The notes under the pieces are model-generated. The model was given only the letters and a program-made list of their open reading frames with translations, made no database searches and was not told the origin of the DNA. The translations under genes and the position numbers were made by a program. Below, piece by piece: positions 11,854-22,000 of a DNA stretch of 64,000 bases. The stretch is from NCBI GenBank assembly GCA_020536535.1, contig JAHLWZ010000530.1, positions 124,001 through 188,000 of the forward strand, given 5' to 3'. How positions within the stretch are numbered: the first letter of the stretch is position 1; each line of letters opens with the position of its first letter. Source of the DNA: Pelomyxa schiedti. Its lineage: Eukaryota > Evosea > Pelobiontida > Pelomyxidae.

Positions 11854-13282
11854 TTACTCATTGCCTTGGGTGAGTTGGGTATCTGATGTTGGGAAGTCAA
11901 GGCCCCAGTAGTCAGGGGGTGTACTTGGGGCTTCGAATTGGCTCCTGTGTCGAGAGCACTCTTGGAGGATTTCTCTCGCTTCCTGCTTGGTTCTTTCACG
12001 GGTGTTTGGGGAGTCGTCATCACCTAAAGTTGAAACCTTTAGGACTGGTTGTGCTGTGTTGGGTTTATACCTGCAAGAAAGTCAGGCAGAGCCTGCTGAA
12101 AGGAAGCGCATTCTGTGCAGGTCTGTTTCATACAGCAGTTAGTTTCCTTATCAGTGGAAAATTTATTGATACATGGCCTGTAAGTTTTTCCCTAGCACTC
12201 TTTTTTCTTACAACCTCAACAAAAGGTTTGACTGTCTTTGTAGGCGGAAGTTTTGTTATATCTCGAGCTGACGCTGCGGATTGAGGTACATTTCTGGCTC
12301 CTCCTGTTGGAGGCAGAACAATTTTTTGGGAAAGAAGTGGATCACCTCTGACAATCGGGTCCAGATGTGGGGGCTCAGTTAACTAAAAGCCCGGAATTAA
12401 AAATTGTGAAAGGTTGCACGTAGGTACATTCAGGAGAGGGCTATCAGTGCCTACACAGAGAGGTAAAGCCGGAGGCAGCCCGGCTGCATCCACATTTCTA
12501 GTATTACTTAGTGTATTGTTTGAATGTAAGGACGAAACTGTAAAGTGAGGGCAGTAGGTCCGGCATTGCTAGAGGCCTTTTTACGGGCGTTCTCTGCACT
12601 AGCAAATGTTGTGAATGATAGTTTTCGAGGTGACAGACAAAGTCGCACTTGTGGTGGTAAGGGCGTTGGTTGTTTTACTTCTGCTTGCTGAGGTTTATAT
12701 TTCTTTGGCGTAGGAGGCAAGCAATCAACTTTGAGAAAAGTATCAGATAATCAAGAGAGTGAAGCCCAACCAAAGTTTGGGATTAGGTACTTGCGTCATC
12801 CACATGGATTTTCGTTCTCTTTGCAGTGTCAGTATGAGTCGAAGCAGCATTTTGCGGTGGATTCCTGCTAGATTTCGTTTGGCATTTCGTCTGCTGGGCA
12901 GTGTCTGATTCCAATTTTCGGGACAGCAGAATGGCGCATCTCTTGAGTTTGTGTTGCAACGTTTGCACTTCGGCCTTAAGTTCCTCGTTGTGGTGCTCCA
13001 GTTCCTCGCACTTTTTTTTGTACGCGTCTATTTTCTCGGCCCAGCGAGTTCTGGACTTGTTGTGCCTCTCAGACAACGTCGTCACTCGTTTCGCCAACTC
13101 ACTAACTTCTTGGTTGTGTGCCGCCTCTAACTTACACCAGTTTGAACGTTGGAGAAAAAAAAAAAGAAAAGACACACCTGTAGCAGCAGAGAACTAAAAC
13201 TACTTGTTGTCGTGGGGCCAACGGCTGTGGTCGCCCCGTTGTCGTCGTGGCACTGGTCGTTGTCCCCGCAATCATCTTTCAT
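11854..13282 (-). CDS. CtIP/Com1/Sae2-like DNA-end-resection factor
   Basis: Seven small exons (13178-13282, 12791-13130, 12539-12728, 12428-12497, 12173-12382, 12071-12122, 11854-12023), introns 41-62 nt, phases all consistent, 378 residues. Exon 2 is a coiled coil (LEAAHNQEVSELAKRVTTLS) like the CtIP tetramerisation region. The C-terminus matches the Sae2/CtIP domain in order: FVEVVRKKSAREKLTGH, a CxxC zinc pair (HTCTEC) made by splicing, the RHR motif (CSRHRSQFEAP), then TPPDYWGLDFPTSDTQ. CtIP/Sae2 activates the Mre11-Rad50 nuclease to start resection of double-strand breaks, usually after CDK phosphorylation; S/T-P sites are present in the middle. At 378 residues it is shorter than vertebrate CtIP and nearer yeast Sae2. 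Start at 13282 is tentative, because a polyproline frame at 13459-13674 could be a further 5' exon. Confidence 0.85.
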
Positions 13283-13458
13283 GGAAAATTATTTACCTGG
13301 TGGTAACTGGCCGCGATTTGATCTACCCCTGTAGTGGACAGGCAATACTCTCCTGTGCAACAACAGAACCACGAAAGAAGGAGGAAAACTAAAACACTAC
13401 GGCACTGTGTTGCTCCGTTTGGACGGAAAAAGATCTTTTCAAGGGGCACCAACTTGCC

Positions 13459-13674
13459 TCAATTGTTTGTCCCAGGAGGAGGAGGCGGCGGCGGAGGAGT
13501 ACGCGAGGAAGCGCCCTTCCGAGCACAGCACGGGTTCACAGGATACGAAGACCGTGGTAGCGGTGGGGGAGGGGCGCCGCTGACGTCACAAGCCAGGAAG
13601 GCGGCGTTCATGGGAGGTGGCGGAGGCGGTGGGGCCGGGGGTGCCGAGGATTGCTCTGCTTCGTTTGACGACAT
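13459..13674 (-). CDS. polyproline open frame, possible 5' exon
   Basis: An ATG-initiated frame of 71 codons (MSSNEAEQSSAPPAPPPPPP ...) with Pro runs at both ends, upstream of and co-oriented with the CtIP-like gene. The Pro-rich ends and GC bias resemble the 5' coding islands of other genes here, so it may be the first exon of the CtIP-like gene or a separate short gene. I could not find a donor whose phase joins it to the coiled-coil exons. Confidence 0.3.
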   Translation of the reverse strand: MSSNEAEQSSAPPAPPPPPPPMNAAFLACDVSGAPPPPLPRSSYPVNPCCARKGASSRTPPPPPPPPGTNN

Positions 13675-13829
13675 CGTATCGTGTCGAGAGGATGCAGGGG
13701 TTCGATCTATTATTTTTTTTTGTCAGAGAAAAAAAGTGGAAGTGGTGGAAAAGTTGCATCAGACAACTCAAATTACAAAAAAGAAAACATAAACATATTG
13801 CAACGATCGGCATTTGTTTGCGTGACTAC

Positions 13830-14299
13830 ATGAAGGTGTTCATCGAGTACTGGTGTGTATTTGGTGTTTATTGTAGCGTCTTTACGCTGTCGTTTTTCCT
13901 CTGTCATTTGACCTCACCTTTTGCTACAGCCAAGTCTGAAACTTTCATGTTTGTACCACTTTTCCTTCATTTTCTTTGATTTCATTTTGTTACAAAACCT
14001 AAATCCCCTATCAGCCCGCCTTCCTCAGGGTAAAGGAAGAGGTAAAACACGGTCTTCATGCACAAAAACCATTTTAACTTTACACTATATAGCTCGAAAA
14101 GAGCTTCCCTGGGGTAGTGGTTATTGGAAACAAGACCGCTCCACGCACTGGGGCGTTCGAGGTTACTGATGAGAGGGGCACATTGTACTGGTCCGCATTT
14201 GATGGAGATTCTCACAACCCTAAGGTATTCCTTTCCCAGTTGCCTCTGTTTATGTTTTCCATTTACAAAAACCAAAACACCTTATCTCGAACCAAATAG
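13830..14299 (+). CDS. probable Rdx/SelW-like small redox-fold protein, gene model incomplete
   Basis: The best-supported exon, about 14093-14224, reads LEKSFPGVVVIGNKTAPRTG then AFEVTDERGTLYWSAFDGDS. This resembles the FPG ... TGAFEV ... G-x-L-x-x-S pattern of the Rdx family (selenoprotein W, C35/MIEN1), thioredoxin-like proteins of about 90-120 residues. An ATG at 13830 gives MKVFIEY, the expected first beta strand, followed by a GTGTGT donor. The middle exon, which should carry the CxxC or CxxU motif, is not resolved: one phase-fitting choice (a short VKEE exon after 14028) lacks it. The 3' end is also uncertain (a donor at 14225 or a read-through stop at 14299). Confidence 0.4.
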
Positions 14300-14725
14300 A
14301 CTGGCGCTGTTTCCGCCCGCATGCGCGAGCGCGGATTCTCCTCCTAAAGTGCCCTCTCTTTGTGCCCCCCTGCGTGGACTGTGCATGCTGTCATCATCAA
14401 GGTGCTGAGGCAGGTTGATTGGCCCTGTGGCTCGTTGTGCAGAGTGGAGTAGCCCGCTTCCCGTAGTCCTGTTTTGCACAGTGCATAGGTGATACTGATG
14501 TGCCTCAAGCGTAACAACGTCGGCACATTCCGTTGATGTTTGCACCACAACCGGGACTTGAGCGGCTCGCCCCTCTGCGTTCTGCACCACAACACAATCC
14601 CAATTACACCTCCACAACAGCACCACAAACACAGCCCCCGCGTAGACTTCAACAAAGAATTCTATCACATGATGCACATTGGTCCAAAAAAAGCAACAAT
14701 CACGGGGCCAAAAAAAAAAAAGTGA

Positions 14726-15264
14726 ATGTGTGACGCTCCAGGCGACACCTCGAGCGCGATCGGCGCCGAAACAGCCGAACAGACCCACGGTGCGTAAACA
14801 AAAGAAAAAAAAGAGAAAAACACCATGTTGCCCTCTTTCGACGTCACCACCTAACAACAAACAACAAACAACAAACAACAAACAACAAACAACAAACAAC
14901 AAACAACAAACAACAAACAAAAAAAGGCACGCACACGCCGACGCGAGACTTCTCCCTCGCCATAGCGGAGGAGTGCGAGTACGAAACAACCACGACCGCG
15001 ATAATACCACCGCACCAACACGAGAGCCAGCAACGCCGCCGTAACTCCGACGTGTTCGTCGATGTGACTGGGACTGGGACTGCCAGCAGTGTACTGCAGC
15101 AACTCGGACTGCAAAATCAAGTTGTGGGAGAGTGCGAGGAAGACACCAGCGAGGTGGAGCTTGTGAGTGAGGTGGATGGGGACTACGAGCCAACGGGGAG
15201 CACGCCGCCCGCGGCGGTACCGGCTCAGCAATTGCAATTTGCCACGGAGCCACGTGAAATCAAC

Positions 15265-15307
<43 letters not shown>

Positions 15308-17595
15308 CCACAACACCAGAGGGGGCCTGCGGGACATATACTGTTGCCAATGTCAATTCTAATGCCGTGGACGATGCTGAAGGGGAGGGAGAGGCCAGGG
15401 GCTATGGCCTTGATGTTACCAATTCAAGCGTGGAAAGTGCTGCGGAATTGCAGGGTGGGAACACAGAGGGGATGAGTGGTGGTGGTAGTGGTGTGGCGGG
15501 GACAGAAAATGGAAGTGCGATTGCAGGAGTTTGTGGGGGAAGGGGCGGGAGAGAGGGAGGGAATGATATCGACGAGAGGGACATTGACGAGGTGGAGGGG
15601 TTTGATGAGCTGTCGTCGGGAGTGTCTAATAATGGAGAGGGAGGTGGTGTGGGGACTGATGAGAACGTCTGCTCGCCTTATTTAGCACAGTCGAGGGAGG
15701 GTGAGCAACAACACGAGCAAGCCGACCAAGGTGGTGGCACTACTGAGAACCTTCAAAATTCCACTGTTGCAGGGAGCCCCTATCTGCTTAGGAACAGGAA
15801 CCGTTTTGCCTTACTGAAATCTCTCCCGTATTCAGTTTGCTACATTCCACCATATTTGTTTACTTAACTCTGAACACCCCCAAAACAGTTGGACTCCCTT
15901 GAGTGGGATGAGAATCACATGTTCAACACCGATGATGTTTACTGCTACTGTGGTGGCGGGAAAACGGCTGACATGCTTCTATGCGATAACTGTTGTGCTA
16001 GATTTCATCAAAGTAGGCATTGTGTTATCTGAAGGAAGCCAATTCTCGCAATAGGTTGTGTGCCCATTCTTGAAGGAAAGCAAAGGCAACTAACTGGAGA
16101 TTGTGGATATCGCTTTATATGTCTTTTTTGTGGCGCTGGAAAAGAGTCTTTCACCCGTATCCAAAAAACTTGGTAGTGTATGTCACAATTTACAATGTAC
16201 ACTAAACTTTTAACCCTCCTGACAGGGCGCACATACTTGAAATTACCCTCTTCAATCTCTCGGAGAGCCGCTCGAGTTCAACACCCGGGCGACGGAAGTT
16301 ACAGTTTACTATGAAAGGTGAAATTCTCCCTTGGATTCAGAATCACTGGAATACCTCTCTATGCCACGGGAAATCAGGTATAACATATTCACAGCACAAA
16401 AACTGCTTATCATATCCTAGCAGAAAACTGGGAACAAGAAGTCCGTGAAGCTGCCAAAGATCGAAAGAAGTTCAAAATTCACTGTGGTTTGTTGTTCTCT
16501 TGTGCTATTAACACTGAAGAGACAACTACCTTTTAGCCAAAGTCGCTCGTACAAAGGATACCAATCCTTGGTTACTGTATGACACTCCAAATAAACAATT
16601 CCCTGAGGAAATGTATGCCCTATTTCCTTCACACATCATTCTCATTCTTAGAAACTACCAGCGAAGAGTCAAACACAATCAGTAAAAAACACCAAAAAAA
16701 AAAACCTGCACAAGGAAAAAACCATCGCAAAAGGCGCTGTGGCTCGTGTGAGGTTTTCCCATTTCTTCAACAAAACACTCTTCTCACTCAACAAAAAAGG
16801 CTTGCACAAGGGAAGATTGTGGAAAATGTGTAAATTGTCTTGATAAAGGGAAATTTGGAGGTCCAGACCACAAGAGACAGTCTTGCGTTCTGAGAAAATG
16901 TGTGAACATGCAGTACACTACAGAAGGTAATTTAGCTGTAATTCTGTTGCACTTATAATGAAAAAATGCAAAAAGTTAGAAGAGCAAGTAAGGCACACTA
17001 TAAACCCAAAAGAAGGAAAATAGCACCTAAGAAGAGAACTCACGATGACCCGGAATTGTCCTCGTCATCTTTCTCAGCTGAGTCGTCGTCTTCCTATTCA
17101 GACGCAGACTATCCAATCTACCATTCGTCATCCTTAGACGATGATGCACCATCACCACTTACCCCATCATCCGCATCAGGGGGAGAGGAACCATCACGTC
17201 CCCCTAGCGGTTCACACGACATCCCCGGCACACCCCCAACACCACCCAGTGACACTCCACAGCAACAAGAAATCCAAAAATCATCTAATGCAAAAAATAC
17301 AAGAAACCGCAGAAGTTCAAGAATCACACCCAAATCCTCATCCAGGGCTACTTCAGTATACACTACCTCAACAACCGCAACCACAACACAAGCATCAACC
17401 GGAACTAAACAAAGACACAAAACTGCACACACCGCACCAAAACAAACAACAACAAGCGTTGATGGGCCCAATGGCTCCAACACATCCACTCACAACAAAC
17501 CTGTGCCATTAGGCCTTGTTGAGCGAGTCTCAGGCCCCAGCCTCCGCACACCCTTCTTCTTCCAACTGAGACGACTTCTCCACACTGCACTGTAG
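14726..17595 (+). CDS. Polycomb-like PHD-winged-helix protein with CXXC zinc finger
   Basis: Nine phase-consistent exons (14726-14789, 14927-15834, 15889-16012, 16055-16172, 16226-16377, 16424-16486, 16652-16752, 16800-16926, 16976-17595), about 758 residues. After an acidic, Thr/Gly-rich head comes a PHD finger (VYCYCGGG, LLCDNCCARFHQSC, GYRFICLFCG). It runs into a winged-helix block (WAHILEITLFNLS ... GEILPWIQNHW) laid out like the second PHD plus extended-homology domain of PHF1/MTF2/PHF19. A CXXC finger follows: RRCGSCE|ACTREDCGKCVNC, FGGPDHKRQSC, RKC. The tail is basic then Ser/Pro/Thr-rich. PCL winged helices and CXXC fingers both bind unmethylated CpG DNA in animals, so a chromatin-targeting role is likely. 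A 12-nt cassette at 16537-16548 could be included in frame. Confidence 0.8.
14854..14921. repeat. AACAAAC heptanucleotide tandem repeat
   Basis: About nine near-perfect copies of AACAAAC lie in the first intron (14790-14926) of the PHD/CXXC gene, just before its acceptor. The acceptor has almost no pyrimidine tract, so this junction rests on phase and on the reading frames on both sides. Confidence 0.85.
15265..15311 (+). repeat. (ACA)n triplet repeat encoding polythreonine
   Basis: An (ACA)n run inside exon 2 of the PHD/CXXC gene gives about 17 consecutive threonines. Length variation would stay in frame. Confidence 0.85.
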
Positions 17596-17758
17596 AGAGG
17601 CCCTTGAAAGGCCCTAAGTGTGCATATCACCCAATAAAATAGCAGTAGCACCACCTTGATGTCAATACAAACCAAAATGGTGCCCGAAATTTTTTTTTTT
17701 TTGGAGTTGCTCAAGGCTCAAGTTTTCAAACCACAACCCAAAAAAAAAATACCTCAAC

Positions 17759-18818
17759 ATGACGCGGCACCGTGGTAGCCTTGTACTGGTGCGAAATGCA
17801 GAAAGCCACGGGTTCTCGCGAGCATGTGGGGGTGCCAAGGCGATGAATATGAATGCAACGAGGCAGGAGAAGCAGTGCGGGTCAAAGGGGGGTCTGTTTC
17901 GTGGTGAGGGAGTGGCCCGGCGGTCATTGGACGAGTGTGGGCTGTCACTGGATTCGGTGCTGGAGCAGCTTGGGAAGGCTTGTTCTGTGGAGGGTCGCAA
18001 TGCTGTTGGGGAGGCCCTCGGGGGATGCAATCGCGATTGCAGTGGTGGTGGGGGAGTGCATGGGGGGAAAGAAAAGGAGTGCGTGGGTCCTTTGCCTCCT
18101 TCTGTGGGTGACAGTATCTCCTCGCTGTATGTACTATTTGTTGGGGATATGTCCAGTTGATTGTGATTTGTTTGCGCTTAACTGGTGAAGGAGTGCAACG
18201 AAGGAGGGCATGAGAGCGAAAAAGCTGGCTGTCAAGACTCTGAAGAAATTATTCCCAGAAACGGCCGCTTATGAAGAGGGAGTCACACGCGGAAATGAAA
18301 ATGCTCAGAACATCCAGCCGGAATCTTGTCTGAGTTTCTTGTGTGAGCCGCAGTCCACTGCCACCAATCCCGTTTTAGAAGCATCAACTTTGATGGAGAA
18401 TTCCAGCACCCCAGAGAAAGTTGCCGAGGGAGTATTTGTAGAGGAGGCTGAAAAGAGGAGGGTTTATCCGGACGATGCACTGATCCAGGAGCTTCAGAGG
18501 CAAGTGGAAGAGATCAAACTCATTGTCCAACAGAATATAGCCATCGCTACTGCCAATAGAGAACATGTAATAACACTCATAATAATATATGGATTTATAC
18601 TTACTTTACTGTAGGCTGAAGTGCTCAAGAAGAAGAGTGAAGGGCTCAAATTTCACTCCAGCCTTTTCAAAAAGAAAGGTGAGCAACTGAAAAACCACTT
18701 CTGGAGGCAGAATGCAACTCTGATAATCATCATCGCCCTCATTGTAGTTGCTGTAGCCATTGTCCTTGCCATGATATTAGGGGCAATGACAGCCATGATC
18801 GTAGTGTCTTTGCTGTGA
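17759..18818 (+). CDS. R-SNARE (VAMP/synaptobrevin-like)
   Basis: Three exons (17759-18126, 18191-18566, 18615-18818), introns 64 and 48 nt, phases consistent, 315 residues. The SNARE motif is split by intron 2: QVEEIKLIVQQNIAIATANR, then EHAEVLKKKSEGLKFHSSLF and KKKGEQLKNHFWRQN. The Arg after IATAN sits where the zero-layer Arg of R-SNAREs is expected. A 30-odd-residue hydrophobic anchor (LIIIIALIVVAVAIVLAMIL ...) ends the protein, as in tail-anchored VAMPs. It should act in vesicle fusion at an endomembrane. The N-terminal 190 residues are not a recognisable longin domain and contain a Gly/Cys-rich stretch; their role is unknown. Confidence 0.8.
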
Positions 18819-19070
18819 ATTCCTATCTTCTAGAATTCTTATTCCTTCATTTCTAGTGGCGTTGATGCCCTAGTTCGCTCACTTCGTTTTTCTTTGAAGG
18901 AGAACAAAAAGTATTGTCTGGCCAGAGGAAAACTGGTATTGTGCTGCGTGTGGCTAACAAATGAGCGTATTGGAATTGTGGGGTACGAAACCAACAGCGA
19001 CGACGTCCCGCAGTTCGCCGTCGCCACTCACAACTGATTCGAATTGTTCCCAATTTCGTGGAAGGCAATT

Positions 19071-22000
19071 ATGCAGAAAACCGAACCAACAACAACTAAA
19101 AAAAACCGAAGTATGTCGTTGTCGGTTCCTCCCGCAACTGCAACAACAACAACGCCCCCGCCCCCGCCCCCACCGCCCCCGCCTCCCCTGCACGGCGCGG
19201 CACTGCTCGTGGTCGATGGCAGCGGCCCCCCGCCGCCTCCCCCTCTGCCGCCTCCTCCGCCTGGCCCTGGCCGCGGCACGGGCGCACGGGGGGGTGCTGC
19301 GGCTCTTGCCCCTGCTATTCTTGGTGTTGGGGGCGGGGCTGCCCCGCCTCCCCCTCCTCCCCCTGGGACAAAGTCGGCTAAAAAGTCGTGGAGGCAAGAA
19401 GCCCCTGCTGCCATAGGCAAACAAGGTTTGGTTTTTCCCTTCTCATTTTTTGGGTGGGTGTATTTATTATTGCCTAGGAGAAAGAATTTGTAGTATTTTT
19501 TTTTTATTTATTGAGTATTGTTAGAATTTCATTTCAAAAGATGCAAATTGCCCGAAGTTGTAAACTGGCGAGCTGCTACAGACTTCACGCGGTCATCAAG
19601 TGGGAGTGCTGGAGTGTTTTTTGTAAACACTCCTGATGGAACTGTTGTGCTAAAAGGGTGCACTGATGAGGTACTGGTTCTGGAGTTTACTTGGTGTCCC
19701 TCACCCATATAAAATGTGAACAGCCCCAGCAAATATTTGCTGCACTGCTGGCAAAGGAAATTGGCGTGAAAGTACCTGGACTTCGTCTTATTGACTATAG
19801 CAGTCCTGACAATGCAGGCAACACCTCATTTCTCTCCTCCTATATTTATCTATTTAAAAGAATGGGGACTGGTGAAGAATATAATCATCCCACTGGCAGA
19901 AAAGATGCACGGTGTTGTTGAGAAATTAAAGGTACCACGTGTGCGATATTCAATCACTAATCAATTCCAGGTGGAGAAAGAACTCAATCGTGCCTATTTC
20001 ATTGTGATGGAATTAGCTCCAGGTAGTTCGCTTGACTCTCTCAGTGCCGAAAAAGCGAATTCTGCATTTTCCCCATTTAGAACTTTGCAGGTTTTATTTG
20101 ACTTGACTGTCATTTCCCTCAATTACAAAAGATATCCTCACCAGAGATGCAACATTCTGTAATGCAATCAAATACCCATCTTCGTGAAATTGGAAGGCTG
20201 CTTCTCTTTGATATTCTGTGTAACAACTGGGACAGAATACCTCTCGTTTGGGAAAATGAGGGAAATGTAGGAAATATATTTTTTGACCCAGATGAAGGAA
20301 TATACGGGATAGACAACTCTGTGACAGCCATCCCCCCTGGCCCAAAGGTGAATATGTTGACTCACCTCTCTGACTTGACTCCATACAGAGAACTCGATAC
20401 TATGAGAAGATTCAGCATATCCTTGAGTCAATTGTTCAACAGCCGCAAAAACCATGTAGGGAAATGCAGAGTGTTTATGAGTTTCTGAAGGCATTCTCAT
20501 TTGTCACTCTGACCGAGGAATGTTGTGTTCAGGTGCAACTGGGAATGCTTGAGTGCCTCTCCTCAGTTTGTGAGGCATGGCAAAGAACTGCACAACTATT
20601 ACTGAGAGATATCAAAAATAAGGTAATAAACAAAACAGATGAGGAAGTTTAAAAAGTGGGACATTAGGTACAAAAAATGATCCATTACGACTGGGAACGT
20701 GTGTGGGCAACCGAATTGAAATTGATTGACTTGGAGTTTATGACAAAGATTGTAGAGATTTTCTCGGAATACCGTGACAAAGCTATTTCCATCCTGCATG
20801 AGGTTCGAACCTTTCTTGAAGCAATTGATAGTTACTTAAATCTCTGCAGTGGCCAGTCCACCGTCACTTTGTCGCCGAAAAACCACACACAACTAATTTG
20901 GAGCAAGCTAAGATTTTGGTCTTCCAACAACGCTTCGAGGGAGAAAAAACGATACGAGACCTTGATGCCATTTTATCCGGGCCAGAAAAGTGAGTGTTTT
21001 ATGCCAAGGTTTTTCAGTGATTGTATTCAGTTCAGGGAAAAAGACAGATATCATTGTATCTCCTGAAGTATGGCTCTCTTATTCAGGCCCCGCTACCCTT
21101 GAAAATCCCGATCTTGCTTTATTTTCCCCTCTTGCTGCCAAGTACGTTTGGGAGTGATTATGGGCAATGAGCGTTGTTTGGCACTTAGGCTTTATTAGGC
21201 ATCAAGTTTTCATAGTGCTAAGTTTCGAAGAAAGAGCTGGTTCGCACCGACACATCTCGGCTGTGCTTCTTGGCCCTAGTGGCACAATTGTCGGATGTTA
21301 CAGAAAGCAACGCCCTTTGAATAGTTGTCACACTCCGGGAAATTCTCCTGGCGTAACTATTTCCTTCCCTCTACTTCCAATGACTTTAAATGAAGGTGTT
21401 TGATACGCCATATGGTAAAATTGCCCTGCTCATTTGCTTTGATATTGAAAATGAGGATGTTCTCCAAGCCACCCTTGCATTAAATCCCTTTTTAATTTTG
21501 AACCCCGTTTTCATTCCAAGTGGAATGGATTCTGATTGGCAATCACCTGTTGCGCGAACAAAATGGGCTGGTATCCACACTCCCTCTCTCATCGATGTAC
21601 TTATGGTTTAGTGGCACGTGACTCGATGAGAAGAAAGTTTGAAGCCCTCATGGGGGAGAAGATGATTACTCTTGTCAGATGTGATATGGCTTTCTTCCTT
21701 GGTGCCCATCAATGTTATTTCCTTGTTAATCTGAAACAAATGAAGGAGGAAATGGCTCAAGCCAGTCAATTGGCCCATACAATACAGTTATGGCTCCTAC
21801 AATTCAGGACTGTCACTTTTACACCTTCGCGGATATTCCTCCCCACAACTTTTGGGTAGGCCCTGTTCCTGAGCGATGTCGCACTGCAAAGGTGACCAAG
21901 TATTCTTCTTACCTTTATCACAGTCCAATCTCTAGGAAGACAATACAGGGAATCGTTACCTTGTTAAACTACTACCAGTGCCCAAGGAAACAAGTCTCAT

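Noticed and set aside
14854-14921. AACAAAC repeats as telomere-like sequence
   Set aside because: Short, intronic, and not a known telomeric unit; best seen as a microsatellite.
14282-15253. 323-codon minus-strand frame
   Set aside because: It crosses the AACAAAC repeat and the first exon of the PHD/CXXC gene and has a low-complexity Cys/Phe/Val-rich run. Only about 14290-14690 might be real, with no family match.
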